DNA of 64,000 nucleotides, taken from Plectrocnemia conspersa (Eukaryota; Arthropoda; Insecta; Trichoptera; Polycentropodidae). A model generated the notes under the pieces. The model was not told the origin of the DNA. It did no database searches and was given only the letters and a program-made list of their open reading frames with translations. The position numbers and the translations under genes are program-made. Each line of letters starts with the position of its first letter. The first letter of the stretch is position 1. Below, one piece after another: positions 1-11,680 of the stretch. The stretch lies in NCBI GenBank assembly GCA_009617715.1, contig VTFK01000094.1, positions 1 to 64,000 on the forward strand, given 5' to 3'.

Positions 1-176
1 ACTGTTTTAATATATTTAAATATGGTGATATCAACATACTGTGTTGCAAAATTAATTGTTTTGAATAAAAAATCAATTATATAAATATTTATTATTTTAT
101 TCCAATGTTGATGGTCCGCAACACATTTTTTGATTTTTTTGGTGGTCCGTGGATGTGAAAAGGTTAAGAAACAATG
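1..176. mobile_element. hAT-like element end, left part outside window
   Basis: The text around 110-176 has the usual look of a hAT terminus: two 'ggtccg' words about 37 bases apart, then AAAAGGTTAAGAAACAATG. Read on the minus strand this is CATTGTTTCTTAACC, close to the common hAT terminal repeat CAGTGGTTCTTAACC. If the end is at 176, the following octamer atctagaa would be half of an 8-bp target duplication; its partner lies outside the window. No coding sequence is visible in the part present. Confidence 0.45.
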
Positions 177-815
177 ATCTAGAATGTGGCAAACTAGTCA
201 CATTTACTTACTTTTTTAGTTAAATGTAAAAAATATTAAGTATATCAAACAGTAGCGTCATAAAAACATCCATAGGGAGGCGTTTTTTATTTAATTTATT
301 CACAGAACCCTTTTATATTTTGAAAAACATAACATTACACATTAAATATTTTTAGTATAGCATTTATAAAAATTACAGGTGATTTTTTTTTGTATTTCAA
401 TGGCAAGTAAACTCTAAAATTGAAATTTTATTTTTCCAGTGGGATTTTACTTATATGTGTTGCTATTTTCCTCATAAATCTTCAATTCGTTTTTGATCTA
501 TCTCTAAAAATTCAGTTGCTTCAGTACTATTTATTTTTCAGTTATTCTTTACTCAACCGCCCAAATTTATCATGATTTAAAATATTTTTTCTGTGATGCA
601 AAATTATTGAATTGATTTAAAAATATCATTACATATATTATTAGTAAATATTTTTTTGTCACAGATTTTTTTTATATTGAAATTAGAGTTATTTGTATTA
701 AAATGTACACGGCAGTTATCCTACTTAAAGTCGTCAAGTGTGCCCTGGAGGTGATGCTTAACAGAAGACGAGGTCAGTGATGATTTTGTGAGCTAGCCGT
801 ATCCCCACCACGTAT
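177..815. other. AT-rich spacer, nothing recognised
   Basis: AT-rich DNA without a usable open frame. The last 100 bases before the hAT insertion (720-815) are somewhat GC-richer but match nothing I recognise. Confidence 0.6.
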
Positions 816-823
816 GTTGGTAG
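816..823. repeat. Target-site duplication, left copy
   Basis: GTTGGTAG directly precedes the hAT left end and is repeated exactly at 2831-2838. Eight bases is the diagnostic hAT duplication length. Confidence 0.9.
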
Positions 824-859
824 CAGTGGCGTACGGTGGGTGTTAATATTGGGTGTGCT
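824..859 (+). repeat. hAT left terminal inverted repeat
   Basis: Starts CAGTGGCGTA and ends GGGTGTGCT. It differs from the right terminal repeat by one base in the outer block and by an insertion of about 11 bases between the two conserved blocks. Confidence 0.8.
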
Positions 860-1030
860 ATAAAAAATAAAAAAAAACGTACATTTTTTCATTTTTATTA
901 GCCGAGGTTTTGGCATGCCTAAACTGCCTTACAGCTTTTTCCCATATATAAATAAATAAATAAACATCAAACCTAATCTAAAATATTATTATATAAAAAT
1001 ATCAAATTTCCAATAAACATAAAATTATAA

Positions 1031-2321
1031 TTATTTATATATAAAATCTAATCTTCTTTCTTTGATCATAAATTTTTCTATCACGCTGTCATAAAAAGTG
1101 CTCTTCTTTTTAATATCCATAAGGATCCCTTTTTCTATTGAAATCAAGCTAAGGCCACATAGCTTTTCTTGGCCTTGGGTACTTCGATAACAATTATTAA
1201 TTCGTTTCAGAGCAGAAAATGAACGTTCTGCTGAAGCAGTACTGCTTGGAGGAGTTAATATTAGTTTGCCTAATTTATCTATTTCCTGAAAACCTGACTC
1301 AAGATTATTTGTGTTCATAAATTGTACAAGCTCATGAACAGATTTTCTGCAAATTCAGGCAAATGATAAAGAACAGCAAGCTCATTTTTTTAAACTTATA
1401 TAATCAAATAATGTTCCATAGAATTGTTGTAGTTTGGTAAGTAATTAATTTGAAATTTTCCTTTATATTGCTCATATTTTTCTTTTCTCCAGAAGGTGAA
1501 AATATTCCAATTTGGACATTGAAGAAAACGGTTTTCAATTTGTTTACATATATTATCAACTATTGTATTAAATAGTTTAACACGCGTGCTTTTCTTCAAA
1601 AAAAGCAAATCATTACTCAGTCTTGATAATTTTCTTCCGTTACATAAGAATCCCATAATGTTTCATAATTATTTTCCTGTTCATGTCTGAGTTGTTGCAA
1701 AATTTCGGTAACTTTCTTACAGCAATATAATATGTCAAAAGATTTGGATTGTAAAATGCTGTATAGCACATCAGTTTTTCCAAAAAGGTTTGAAAATATG
1801 TGGAAAAGTTTTCTTGTTTCAAAATCTTCCAAAAAGCTAAGAAAACCTCGTGCTTTTATTACAGTGTCGGGGTCCCATAGTTCAATTTTTTTTCACGACG
1901 TCTCGAAAAAAAAAGTCCGTAAATTAATTTCTGTATTTTTGCACTGTGTTACTTAACCGTGATGTGTAATTCCATCTTGTAGGTGTAACAGAAGGAAGTC
2001 TTCTACCTACAAACTCTTGTAAAGCATTTATTCGTTTGGAAGATTTCGAAAAGAATGCAGACAATCCATTTAAAGTTTGAAAGAATGATTTGCACACTTT
2101 TATATTGGAAAGACCTTGTTGTAATGTTAAATTCAACATATGAGCATAGCAGTGTGTAAAAATGGCCAATGGATAAACTTCGAGTACTTTGGCTTGCAAA
2201 CCATAAATAAATTGGGAAGAGGTGGACGTGGTTTGCCAATTTTGATTATCTTCAATTTAATTTCATAACTTATTTTTGAAAATGGATTATTCAAAATATC
2301 TTCAACAGTATTCTTCATCAT
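1031..2321 (-). pseudogene. ZMYM1-like hAT transposase, frameshifted and N-terminally deleted
   Basis: The remnant of a transposase related to vertebrate ZMYM1 and to the '52 kDa repressor of protein kinase inhibitor'-like genes of insects. On the minus strand the coding order is: a short start region (MMKNTVEDILNNPFSK, from 2321), then after a frameshift the RNase H-like core at 2199-1924 with CYAHMLNL, the Cys-x-x-His motif of hAT enzymes, and the TPTRW tryptophan motif. A middle part spread over three frames follows (1832-1396). The C-terminal dimerisation domain is at 1318-1031 with STASAERSFSALKRI, the hAT-C signature. At least three frame changes and several stops separate the pieces. 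The N-terminal zinc-finger part expected in full-length relatives is absent. It cannot make an active transposase, though its terminal repeats could still be used in trans. Confidence 0.85.
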
Positions 2322-2805
2322 TTTGGGGTAAAAAAAAAAATATAATCTAGAATAGAAAATTAAATATTGATCATATGTTAATAAGATAATAAACTATTTT
2401 ACGCCAAAATATAAAAAATGAGTGACCTGTTATTGTGATATAATGTAATAAAAAAGCAGCGACGGACGCAAGAGTTTTTGAAGTACGCGCACCAAATTCG
2501 AGACCAATTTTACTACTGAGCGCTGCCAGCCGACAGATCGACTTCAGCCGTTAAATCTCGGAACAATTTACTTTAGTCAGCCGCCGCACCCAAAGCCGGC
2601 GCGCCAGATGTGTAATACATAGCGTGTCGCTCGCGCGGAAACTTTCAGAGCGAATGACAAATACCAATGCATACTATACACTGCATATTAAAATTTTATA
2701 ATTTTGCATATTACTGTATGCAAAATGATGTCGCTTTATGCCCTAAATTTTCTAAATTTCTAAATTTATATTTTAGATGGTTTTGCGGGTGTGCGCCGCA
2801 CACCT

Positions 2806-2830
2806 AGCACACCCTGAATATACGCCCCTG
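2806..2830 (-). repeat. hAT right terminal inverted repeat
   Basis: On the minus strand it reads CAGGGGCGTA, a short spacer, then GGGTGTGCT, pairing with the left repeat. This is the promoter-side end, upstream of the transposase. Confidence 0.8.
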
Positions 2831-2838
2831 GTTGGTAG
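2831..2838. repeat. Target-site duplication, right copy
   Basis: GTTGGTAG, identical to 816-823. Confidence 0.9.
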
Positions 2839-3400
2839 AGGTTATAAAATCGCGACGCACGTTTTAAAGGCTACGGTATACATACACTAGAAAAAATAAT
2901 TCCATCCGAGTTGTCTTTTTCGTATATTAAATGTAAATTTGCGTACCCCATTTTGGAGACAACTATTCTAGATGATTTTTTATCCCGCTTTTAACGCGAT
3001 GCGTGCCACGTGCTTTCTAATCTTAATTTTGTGTGTACCTACATATAAAATATCGAAATAGCATAAATAAGTTTGATAAATTTCAAAAACGTAATAGCGT
3101 ACGACTTAAGGCTAGCCGGTGTAAATCGATATACAATAATCAGATAAAGTGTAGCAAAAATAATTGTGACACAGATGGCTAACGAATTTTAAAACAAATG
3201 CAAAAGTCATAAGCGAAATTCCTTATTTAATTCCCAGCAAAACTTTTGTTAATTAATATTGGTGAATTTCTGAATTAAATAAATTTAGCCAAAATAAAAC
3301 ATATTTCACAATATAAGAAAATGTTCATACAGTGAATATAAAATCGGCAAACCTATTAACGATTTACGTTATTACAAGAGTCTTGACCTTAAGTGTCATC
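2839..3400. other. Non-coding spacer
   Basis: Mixed-composition DNA with no usable open frame and no recognised repeat. Confidence 0.5.
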
Positions 3401-3910
3401 ACGACCATTTTTAAGAAAACCATTCAGAAGATTGTACGACCGAAATTCATATTAATAACCGGACAATCACAGAAATGGCCGCGAGTAATACACGTTGCGT
3501 AATGCTGTCATAAAAAGGGCGTCAGTCGTGTGGAAGGAGAACCAAAAGAAAAAGAAAGGCGGAACAGAACTGTGACCGTGAAATGAAAATGAGAAAAATA
3601 ATGAAACGAAGCGCAATTTGGACTTCCGCGCACGTTTAGGGGGTGAAAATCCCTAAGCCGTGATTTTAACTAACGGAGCAACCCTTACGGAGGGCGTGGG
3701 CAGAGCAATATCTCTCGCCGTCTCTAATTCGGATTATGCAAATTTCATACCGAATTGAATGAAACGTATCTTACGTAGGTTGTGTGTGAAAAAATATGCC
3801 ATTACTTACTCGTCGTCTGGCGGTATTCACGAGCGCACTTGGCAATGACATCCGAAATGCGTAACCACATGCGTAAAAGCGTATATGTAAGCAGGGATTA
3901 AGAGGCGAGG
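3401..3910. promoter_or_regulatory. GC-richer island with octamer motif, possible conserved non-coding element
   Basis: About 500 bases visibly richer in G and C than both flanks, with no open frame or repeat signature. It contains TTATGCAAAT near 3735, which includes the POU-domain octamer ATGCAAAT. Islands like this in an AT-rich insect genome are often regulatory, but function is inference. Confidence 0.25.
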
Positions 3911-5830
3911 ATGTTGATGAAGACGAATTCAAAGTTTCGTAAAAAAATATTCAGAAGAAAAAAATCTGCTTGTTTAGCTTAAAAAAACTGTGTTAAGAAC
4001 TTGCAACATAATATAGATTTTAGTCACTAGATACAGCATGTATCTTATTTTTAAATATTTTTTGATTAATTATTTTTTTTTTTCTAAAATAGTTATTTAA
4101 TATCTTATTATATTAATATTGAATTTTAAAGATATTGATTTAAAAATAGAAAAAAAATCTGTCATGCATGTTTTGTTAAAATAAATTTTATCAATTATAC
4201 GACTGAAAAGCGCTAATATTTTTTTTATTTATAAAAAAACAACATTCGCTAGATTTTTCTTTGGTAAATCAAATACTTAAGTCTTTGTCACAAAATATAA
4301 AGTTATTAAATGTAATCAAAGCAAAATAATGCATATTATGTAGCGGGAAAAATTAAAAATCGTATTAAGTAAAAAAATTATACAGCGATGGTGCAAATTG
4401 TATAAATTTTCTTAATGATATGGCAATTTACTCTTTTCATATGTATGCTATGAAAAATAGGCATTCAAAATCTCAAAGCTCTCATAAAAAATTTAACTCC
4501 ATTGTTGCATGAAAGCAAAACTCAAATAATAGGATATTGAAAAGAACAAGATAAATTGAAAATATTATATTATTATCAAAATCACTTATAAATTTAGGTA
4601 TAATTGATCTAATACTAGGACATACATCAATAATATAGATAATAATAGCAATCTTCTAGACATATAAGTATTAATATCAATTTTAAGTTATGGTGAAAAA
4701 TAAATTATTTTATTTATGTCCTTATTTTGTATATGTTTGATTTAAATAATAGGTTTCAGGATTTGTTAGATTCTTTCTGTATCTTTATGAAAAAGTAAGT
4801 TATTAAAAAACGATTTTTCTAATGTAGATTACTAATTGAGCTTAGATGCAAAAGTGGTTAATTTAAAATTATAATATAATTCGTGTTATATATAATTATA
4901 AATTAATCGAAAGCGTTTAATTTTAAACTTTTCGTTTCGGGCCGAAAAATTTAAGTGAATTTGTGTTGAAATTCGATTTACGTTCCATTGTAGTATTTTT
5001 TCCGCACAATAAAGAATATATTATGCAAGGAAATTATGGTAAGTCCTTATTCGACTTAAAAAGTGAGCCTTTTATTTTCTCAAAAATCATTCGTTGAATT
5101 TTAAACGCTTTAATACGTTAACATATATCATATACTAACATAACTATAAGGCGATGAAAAGTTTACGCTAAAATTCAATTATTTCAATAGGTATTTCTTT
5201 TTTATTTGAGCATTAGATAAAATATCTTTAATTTGTCAAAATCACTTTTGACGTTTTAGCAGGCAGGGCTTTATGGTAGCTTTTAACAAAAGCTCCCTAG
5301 CTCTCGCTTTGGATTGCGTAGTTTAAAACAAATTAGCGCCTAAAGCTCTAGGCATATTATGCTCCAATTGGCATTTTAATTTTTCCAGGAATAATATAAA
5401 ATACTCTATGTATTTTTACTTTAATAAATTTGATTTCGAAAAAATCTTTTCATAGTATTTTTTGTACAATATTTTAAGAGATATTAAAATATTATTAATG
5501 AATGGAAGATGAGATATGAATATTGATAATGCAAGTTAATGTATTTATTTAATTTTAAAAGCATTTTAAAAAGATACTTATTTTAAAAACCTTAAAAATT
5601 TACATCTTTTAGTAGTACCATAAATTTAATTCCCATATTTCCTTAGACCTTCTTCGGCCTCATTAATGAAAAATTTATGTACATCAGATAGGAACGTTTT
5701 ATTTTTGTTTTGATATTTTTATTATTCTACGTGAAATTTTTATTAACAAGTCCCAAAAAATAGATTTTGTAGTTTGCTGCTCTAAAACAGTATCCCACTG
5801 GCTGGTCGGTTATCTTTATACTCATTGATT
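3911..5830. other. AT-rich spacer
   Basis: Long AT-rich stretch with homopolymer runs. No coding, RNA or transposon signature recognised. Confidence 0.55.
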
Positions 5831-6360
5831 ATTTGTGCCATAGAACCCGTTTATGCGTTAATTTATTTTTGTTCTTCTTGTAGCGAAGGTCGTTCAGGAG
5901 TGCAGGTCTGGTCGTTCAGGAGTGCAGGTCTGCTGGTGACTCTCAGTCTCCGACTGTCGATCTTTCTGGCTGTCTTCCTCTCTGACCTTCTGTCTCTCCT
6001 TATCAGAGTCTGGGCTTACATACTTTAGGAGTTAAAGGCTTGCTGGCCTAATCGCATATGTGCAGCGATCTTCCAGTCAATCGCTGCAGTCGCTTCGTAG
6101 AACGGCGAAATACGTCCACGCCTTTAGAAAGCGACGTTCGCTAGTCCAAGATCAGATTGCATTTTTTGGGAACGATATCCATGACCGTTTCGTAACGAAG
6201 TGATTCTTTTAACGACGGAGAATATGAACTGTCAACTCGTGTTCTTGCGGTCCCCAAATACTTTTACGCCATTGTGTTATTTATCTCCATCATTTTTGGT
6301 CACAATCATGACACATGTCACAATGACCCTTTCAAACATCTGTGCGTCGTCACTACAAAT
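5831..6360. other. Unclassified GC-richer block
   Basis: A composition jump starts near 5880. It includes a 22-bp tandem duplication, a C/T-rich tract (5935-6010) and balanced-composition DNA to about 6340. The 67-codon open frame at 5825-6028 mostly translates the duplication and the pyrimidine tract, so I do not call it a gene. The block could be a transposon or LTR remnant; nothing in it is diagnostic. Confidence 0.3.
5888..5931. repeat. 22-bp tandem duplication
   Basis: A 22-base unit, GGTCGTTCAGG followed by AGTGCAGGTCT, occurs twice in a row without a mismatch. Confidence 0.9.
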
Positions 6361-6389
6361 AGATATATTTATTTAATGCACACATTCTT

Positions 6390-6480
6390 TTAACCCTTTT
6401 GATGCTACAGACGTCAGTTGACGTCAACATAAGACGTTCCACCAGTGCTATGGACGTCTACTGATGTCAACCGTTTATGA
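6390..6480 (+). mobile_element. piggyBac-like terminus, single end
   Basis: TTAA at 6390-6393 is followed at once by CCCTTTTGATGC and then by repeated GACGTC/GACGTT words in both orientations to about 6475. TTAA plus CCCTTT is the classic boundary of piggyBac elements, and sub-terminal inverted motifs are common there. The matching opposite end was not found nearby, so this is a solo end or a heavily decayed copy. Confidence 0.5.
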
Positions 6481-6867
6481 GACTTATGGGAGTTATATTT
6501 AAAAATAACTAAAAAAAATATATTGCCATCCCTAGAGAAAAGTAAAAAAAAATTAAATATAAGATTTGGGCTTTATATATTGGTTCTTATTTTAGACTTG
6601 TCACTCGCATACAAACTCCCACGTATGAAAAAACTCCCAGATCGCGAGAAATTGCCGAATTTTTTATCACTTCACCTCAATGAATAAATTTAATTTTAAT
6701 CACATATTTTTGCAATAAATTTATTGATTCAGCCCGCATGCGTTTTTCCTTAGTCGTGACCGTTGTTTTTGCGTTTCTGTTTTTTCTATAGTTTTCGAAT
6801 GTTATTTTTGAGTGCAGTGTTTTATTACAGTGTTTATTTTTAATTGTTTTAACTTATAAGGACGGAA

Positions 6868-6920
6868 CAGTGTAGTCCGTAACGTCTCTGAGGTTACGGG
6901 TTCGAGCCCCGTCAGTGGCA
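6868..6920 (+). pseudogene. tRNA-derived fragment (SINE head or tRNA pseudogene)
   Basis: The 3' half of a tRNA is recognisable. The T arm at 6896-6912 has a perfect 5-bp stem (ACGGG/CCCGT) around the seven-base loop TTCGAGC, which also contains the pol III B box GGTTCGAGCC. It is followed by a seven-base acceptor strand CAGTGGC and discriminator A. Just upstream, GTGTAGT looks like part of a D arm, but no proper anticodon arm can be folded and the matching 5' acceptor strand GCCACTG is missing. No CCA is encoded. It is therefore a deleted tRNA copy or the head of a tRNA-derived SINE. Confidence 0.5.
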
Positions 6921-7315
6921 CTCAAATTTTTATTTTATAAAAATGTGCTATTATTTAAAAAAAAATATATGATTTCAGAAAATATGTCGCAAAGGTAGCT
7001 AATTTTAATATATTTTTATAGCATTGAAAGCTCATACCTAATATTTGTTCAATAAATTATATAACGATTTAAAAAAATACATAAAATGCCTTTTTTGTCA
7101 TGAGGCCCAGAAACATTGTTTTCCCAAGACCCGGGATCGTTTTTCTATTAAATTTATTTCTATTCAATTTTTATTAAAAAATTAAATAGTTTTTATGACG
7201 GTGAATTATTATTTGCATATTTCTATATATTTCTAAATATGTATTTATTGTTTATTATTTACTTTGTTCGCAAGTGTATCGAGATTTAATTTTTATTATC
7301 ATCATATAATATGTA
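6921..7315. other. AT-rich spacer
   Basis: Nothing recognised apart from the short word AGACCCGGGATCG near 7120. Confidence 0.5.
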
Positions 7316-7915
7316 AAAGCACAGTCCCCGGAACTTTTATTGCCCGATAGGAGATGAAAAAATCCTAACTTTTTCACTAAAATTTTATTGCTTATTCATT
7401 TTCCCGTCCATTGTGTTTTTCATTCGATGCGACGGCGGTCGTGGATGTCACAAATATCGCATAACTCAGTCGACCTTGAGAGTTCCTATCGGAACCGACG
7501 ATAAGGATGTCCGAAAGTCAAAACACCCATAAAGCGTCTGAATTATTCAATATCTGAAATTTAATTTGCAACTTGATATTTTTTCTAAGGGTGCGGTTAA
7601 ACCGTCTCGTTTTCGGCAGTAAAAGGCACCCTAAACTCGTTGCCCCATTTATAGTATATTTTTGTGACTTGGTAATGCTTTTAAGAAAAAAGGCACTCTT
7701 TTGTGTGTAAGTGCGAAACGCCGCCGCGAGACTTCCATCATTCATAATTATGTCAATTGTCAATGGGGAATATGGTTGAGATTGAAAGGACTGATGGAAC
7801 GATGGTGGTATTGAAAGACGAACTGCGAAAAAAACGTGACTGCAATATTTTGAGCGTGAAATTTTGCAGCAACGTAATTGCACTTCAGGCGATGTAAAGA
7901 GCACGCTTGTTTCTT
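7316..7915. promoter_or_regulatory. GC-richer island, possible conserved non-coding element
   Basis: About 600 bases of near-balanced composition in AT-rich surroundings. A 128-codon minus-strand open frame (7518-7904) lies inside, but it lacks domains and has no recognisable splice context, so I read it as a by-product of composition. Possible regulatory DNA; alternatively an unrecognised exon. Confidence 0.25.
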
Positions 7916-9290
7916 TGTGTATTGATTTTTAACTTGGAAAGTGTGTCGAAATAAATAATCACGACTGATATGAAAAGGCTGAAAAAAATGTTTTTTTTAA
8001 ATTAAATCGGTATTTAAGAGTACAATTTAATATAATATAATTTATTGTAATTCTGCCCAATGCGTAAGAACGTAGTAAGCACAATTAAATGCACATTCAA
8101 AGATGCGAATATTAGTGGGGCTATGATGATGCTTTGAAATATATATTTTTTATGATTACATAAGAGTATGAAATATTAACATCACGAATGTTTTATGTAA
8201 TTATTCATCGAAACTTTTTATGTTCGTTATCTCGTATTTAAGCTAAACTTTGTTCTAAAATAACTTTTGCATATTATTGACTGGCTTAATTGATTAGTAG
8301 TATTAATACGTTTTGTTAAATATTAAGCCAAAAGACTTGAATCAAAATCTGGGATTTAGTGACATATTTTTTTATTTGATTATATTATATAATATTATTA
8401 TAATAGTTTACCATAAATAGTTGCCACTTTGCAGCTGGGGCTGGTTTTTTACTACAAATAAAATTTCAAATCTGTTGCAAGGTTCGAACCTAATCTTACG
8501 CTATCCAATTTATAAGTAATGATATATTGTGCTAACTTAAAGTGGATCTTCAGTATCCTTAATCCAGTAATTTTTAATTTGCACTACGTATTCGTATCTA
8601 ATTTTGTATTATATTTATGAGGAACCTTGGTTCCATCAAAACGTTTCAAAATTGCTTCTTAATATCAGTTTTATGATATTATAAAGCAGACATTTTTATG
8701 TTGCGATCTCTAGACTCTCGCCAATAAATTACAATGTTTATTAAAACCGTAACAAAGGCAACGAACACAAGGTGTCTACGACCCATTCAAAATAAACATT
8801 GCGAATTTGAAAACATGCTTGTCTATTAATACAGACAAGCGTTTCGAAATTGGTGCGAAAATAAACACATACTAGAGCAACAACAACATGGGGAACGAGA
8901 GAAAAGGGAAATAAAATAATATATCAACAGACCTTGATAAATGCAATCTGAGGCATGGTAGATAGCCAAACTGTCGGGAGAGAGAGGCCCTACTATTTAT
9001 TTTTTCACCCTTAAATGCTACATCACCCCGTTTAGCTTATTATAAAACATATACAGCGGCTTTATCATGTTGAAACGTTTTCCCTGTTTTATTTTTTATA
9101 CACGATTCGCTCTTGCTCTTTCTCCATATAAACGGACGTAATATAATATAACATAACAAGATATATTATTAAATTATGATACAAAAGTCATTTTTATTAT
9201 TATTAGTAATTTAATATTATTTAAAATAATAAAATTATATCGACATAGTGATTATTTTTTACAATACGAGTTCACATAAAGTTTGTATCA
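7916..9290. other. AT-rich spacer
   Basis: No gene, RNA or transposon signature. The word GGTTCGAACC at 8481-8490 resembles a pol III B box but has no tRNA fold around it. Confidence 0.5.
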
Positions 9291-9490
9291 TTATTGAAAT
9301 ATATGCTCGTAGCCTTGTCTGTGTGTGCAGGATACAGTCATTTTTGAAAGTCTGGCGGAAACCTGAATTCCAAACTGGACTAAGATTGACGTGGAGAGAG
9401 AAGCGGCTGCTTCTCCGTCACAAATCTCAGCATTGCTCCACAAATTTCAGGTTCATATAAACTCTCGTGCGTCGAGAATCTCAGATGGAA
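9291..9490. other. Short GC-richer island
   Basis: About 200 bases with richer composition containing a 70-codon open frame (9248-9460). The translation shows no known domain. Could be a conserved element. Confidence 0.2.
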
Positions 9491-11510
9491 ATTATTGATG
9501 CTATGTTATCAAAAGCGAGTTTCAAATAGATCAGCTTTTATACACTTCTGATTAAAACTATTTTTTGTGTTGTGTGTTAAACATGCTTCGATGCGGTAAT
9601 TAATCGTCTCAAATGTTGCTTTTGTTAATGTAATAGAATCGCTAATATGCTATTTATAAATATATTTATTATTTATTTATTTATATTAAAACATATAAAG
9701 TAGAAATTGTTAATATATTAAGCAAATTATTTATTAAAATAATAACTTATTATATATTTAAAAAAAGCGGATATACATTAAAATATCGTATATTATTCAA
9801 ATACTACTTTACCATCAAGTATATTTCGCGATTAAAAAGAATTTTAAGAATTATAGTTACTCAAATTAAGTACACAGTGGTTGTTTGTTGTAATATAATT
9901 TACGCATTCAAAATCAAAAAAATATTTGGGAAAACAACTGTATGGTAACCACAGAACAAAGAATATAGCGGTAGTTAACAAAAGTTTGTATATTAGAGCG
10001 ATATGTTGCAGTGAGTGAAATATATGTTCACTATGAGACTATCATTAAGTCATTTTACTATTAGGGGGAGTTAAAAAATATTATTTTTGCATTAAAAATA
10101 TGTTATTAAATTACAGTGAAATTCACTTTTTATGAATGTACAATTATTATTATTATTATATATTTAAAAATTAAATAAAATATACTGCCGTTTTAAACAT
10201 TATTTAAAACTAAACATTTTTGTGGCATTTTTAGGACCTCATAATAAATAAATATAGAATACATAAACTTTAATAAATAACGGAATTATTTTGAGTTTAT
10301 TATTTGAAAATGTTTGCAGAAAATTTTACGCTTTTATTTTTTGCTGTCTCCCTGGAGCTAGCGCCACTCATTGTAACAGTTTGATTGATCTATGGCGCTT
10401 TTAACGCGTAATATATTTTTATTAAATTAAAATATTAGCTTAAAGAATAAGGCAGTGACAAAAATGACTATATTTTTTTAAATGGAAAATATTTTTAATA
10501 TTATCATTTTTATACTTGAATGAAATTTTAAATATCATCATTAATAAACGTGTTAATGCTGATTTTAATTTTAAATTTATTTTATTTGTTAATCAAGTAA
10601 ATTAATAAATACTGTTACTCGTCATACGTAGCTAAAAAATTACAGAAATACTCTTATCATATAAAAATATTACTTTGCTAGTCAGATTAGACGGATAGGC
10701 GGCGCCACATAAGTGTTACCAAAGTGCCACTTAGTTTGCTGCTAAATAAATCGGCCCCCACACTACAATATCAAAAAATATTGTTTTATAGTCGTATTTA
10801 TTATTGATTACAAGACAAATAAAAAGTAATAAATTAAATTTTATCATTTAAAAAACACAACAATGAATGTTTATTATATTAACATAAACTATCGATATTG
10901 AAAGAGAAGCTTAATTAAAGCTCATTTTAATGTGTATTAGAAATTCACTCAGCTTTGAGTTAATCTCCAATACATAATAAAATTATATTTAATAAGTTAG
11001 CAATGCCTTATATATATAAAAAAACATGTTATCTAGAGAACGAAACTTTGTTAAGAACAACTCAATTCCACATTTAAAATTTCAATATAAAAATTAAAAA
11101 ACAAAAATGCATACATATGTATAACATTTTTAATGATTCTACTCAGAAAAATACGAGATCTAGTTCAAGCATTTTTTCATGAATTAATGTGGTCTCATCT
11201 GTGGTAAAATATTGATAGATTCAGCGGTAGCAAATAATGCATATATAACAATACAGCAGTGCTTTTAAAAATAATATGCATAAATTCAATTAAAATTTTC
11301 ATGATTTTTTAAATATACAAAGGGAAAAAATAGAACATGTAAACGGTATGAATGTTGTAGTAATAATCCATAGATGAATGTATGCATTTAAAGATCGCCA
11401 ACGGCTTTAGATCGGTAGCCAAGGGCAAATTGAGTTTAGGTCTCTTTTCACACTCAATAAAATGCGATTTATTTTTATAGGCACTTATAGAAGATAAAGT
11501 GTGTGTGTTA
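9491..11510. other. AT-rich spacer
   Basis: No recognised feature. A short GC-richer patch lies near 10330-10410. Confidence 0.55.
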
Positions 11511-11680
11511 TTCATACTGATTCCACTCGGAGATGATTCCTAGATGCAGTACGTGATCTCGGAGATCGTAGTTGGAAACAGAATTAACAATTATTGTGGT
11601 CTGACGTTTTTTCTTTGTGCACTCGTTCGTTTTTTGTCAGACGAGCAATTTGCTCGTTTTCCTGCTTAAATTATTCGTTT
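11511..11680. other. Short GC-richer patch with hairpin
   Basis: Contains CTCGGAGAT twice (11526 and 11558) and a perfect hairpin at 11641-11657 with arms ACGAGCAA/TTGCTCGT around a single T. No coding potential seen. Confidence 0.35.

Larger units (their letters stand above)
824..2830 (-). mobile_element. hAT transposon, ZMYM1-like, inactive copy with intact ends
   Basis: A 2,007-bp DNA transposon. Its ends are inverted: the left begins CAGTGGCGTA and reaches GGGTGTGCT; the right, read on the minus strand, begins CAGGGGCGTA and reaches the same GGGTGTGCT. The left arm carries about 11 extra bases between the two blocks. The octamer GTTGGTAG stands directly outside both ends (816-823 and 2831-2838) without a mismatch, which is the target-site length of the hAT superfamily. 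The transposase lies on the minus strand and is broken. The 500 bases between the transposase and the right end are non-coding and GC-richer than the surroundings. The perfect duplication and near-complete ends suggest a fairly recent insertion of an already internally deleted copy. Confidence 0.9.

Noticed and set aside
7518..7904. 128-codon minus-strand open frame
   Set aside because: No domain, no signal peptide, no splice context; likely a consequence of the higher GC of the island.
8481..8490. GGTTCGAACC, B-box-like word
   Set aside because: No tRNA fold can be built around it; the stem is only a short self-palindrome.
9650..9690. TTTATTTATTTAT-type runs in AT-rich spacers as possible LINE tails
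   Set aside because: No LINE 3' untranslated sequence adjoins them, unlike the runs at 19980, 44860 and 53220.
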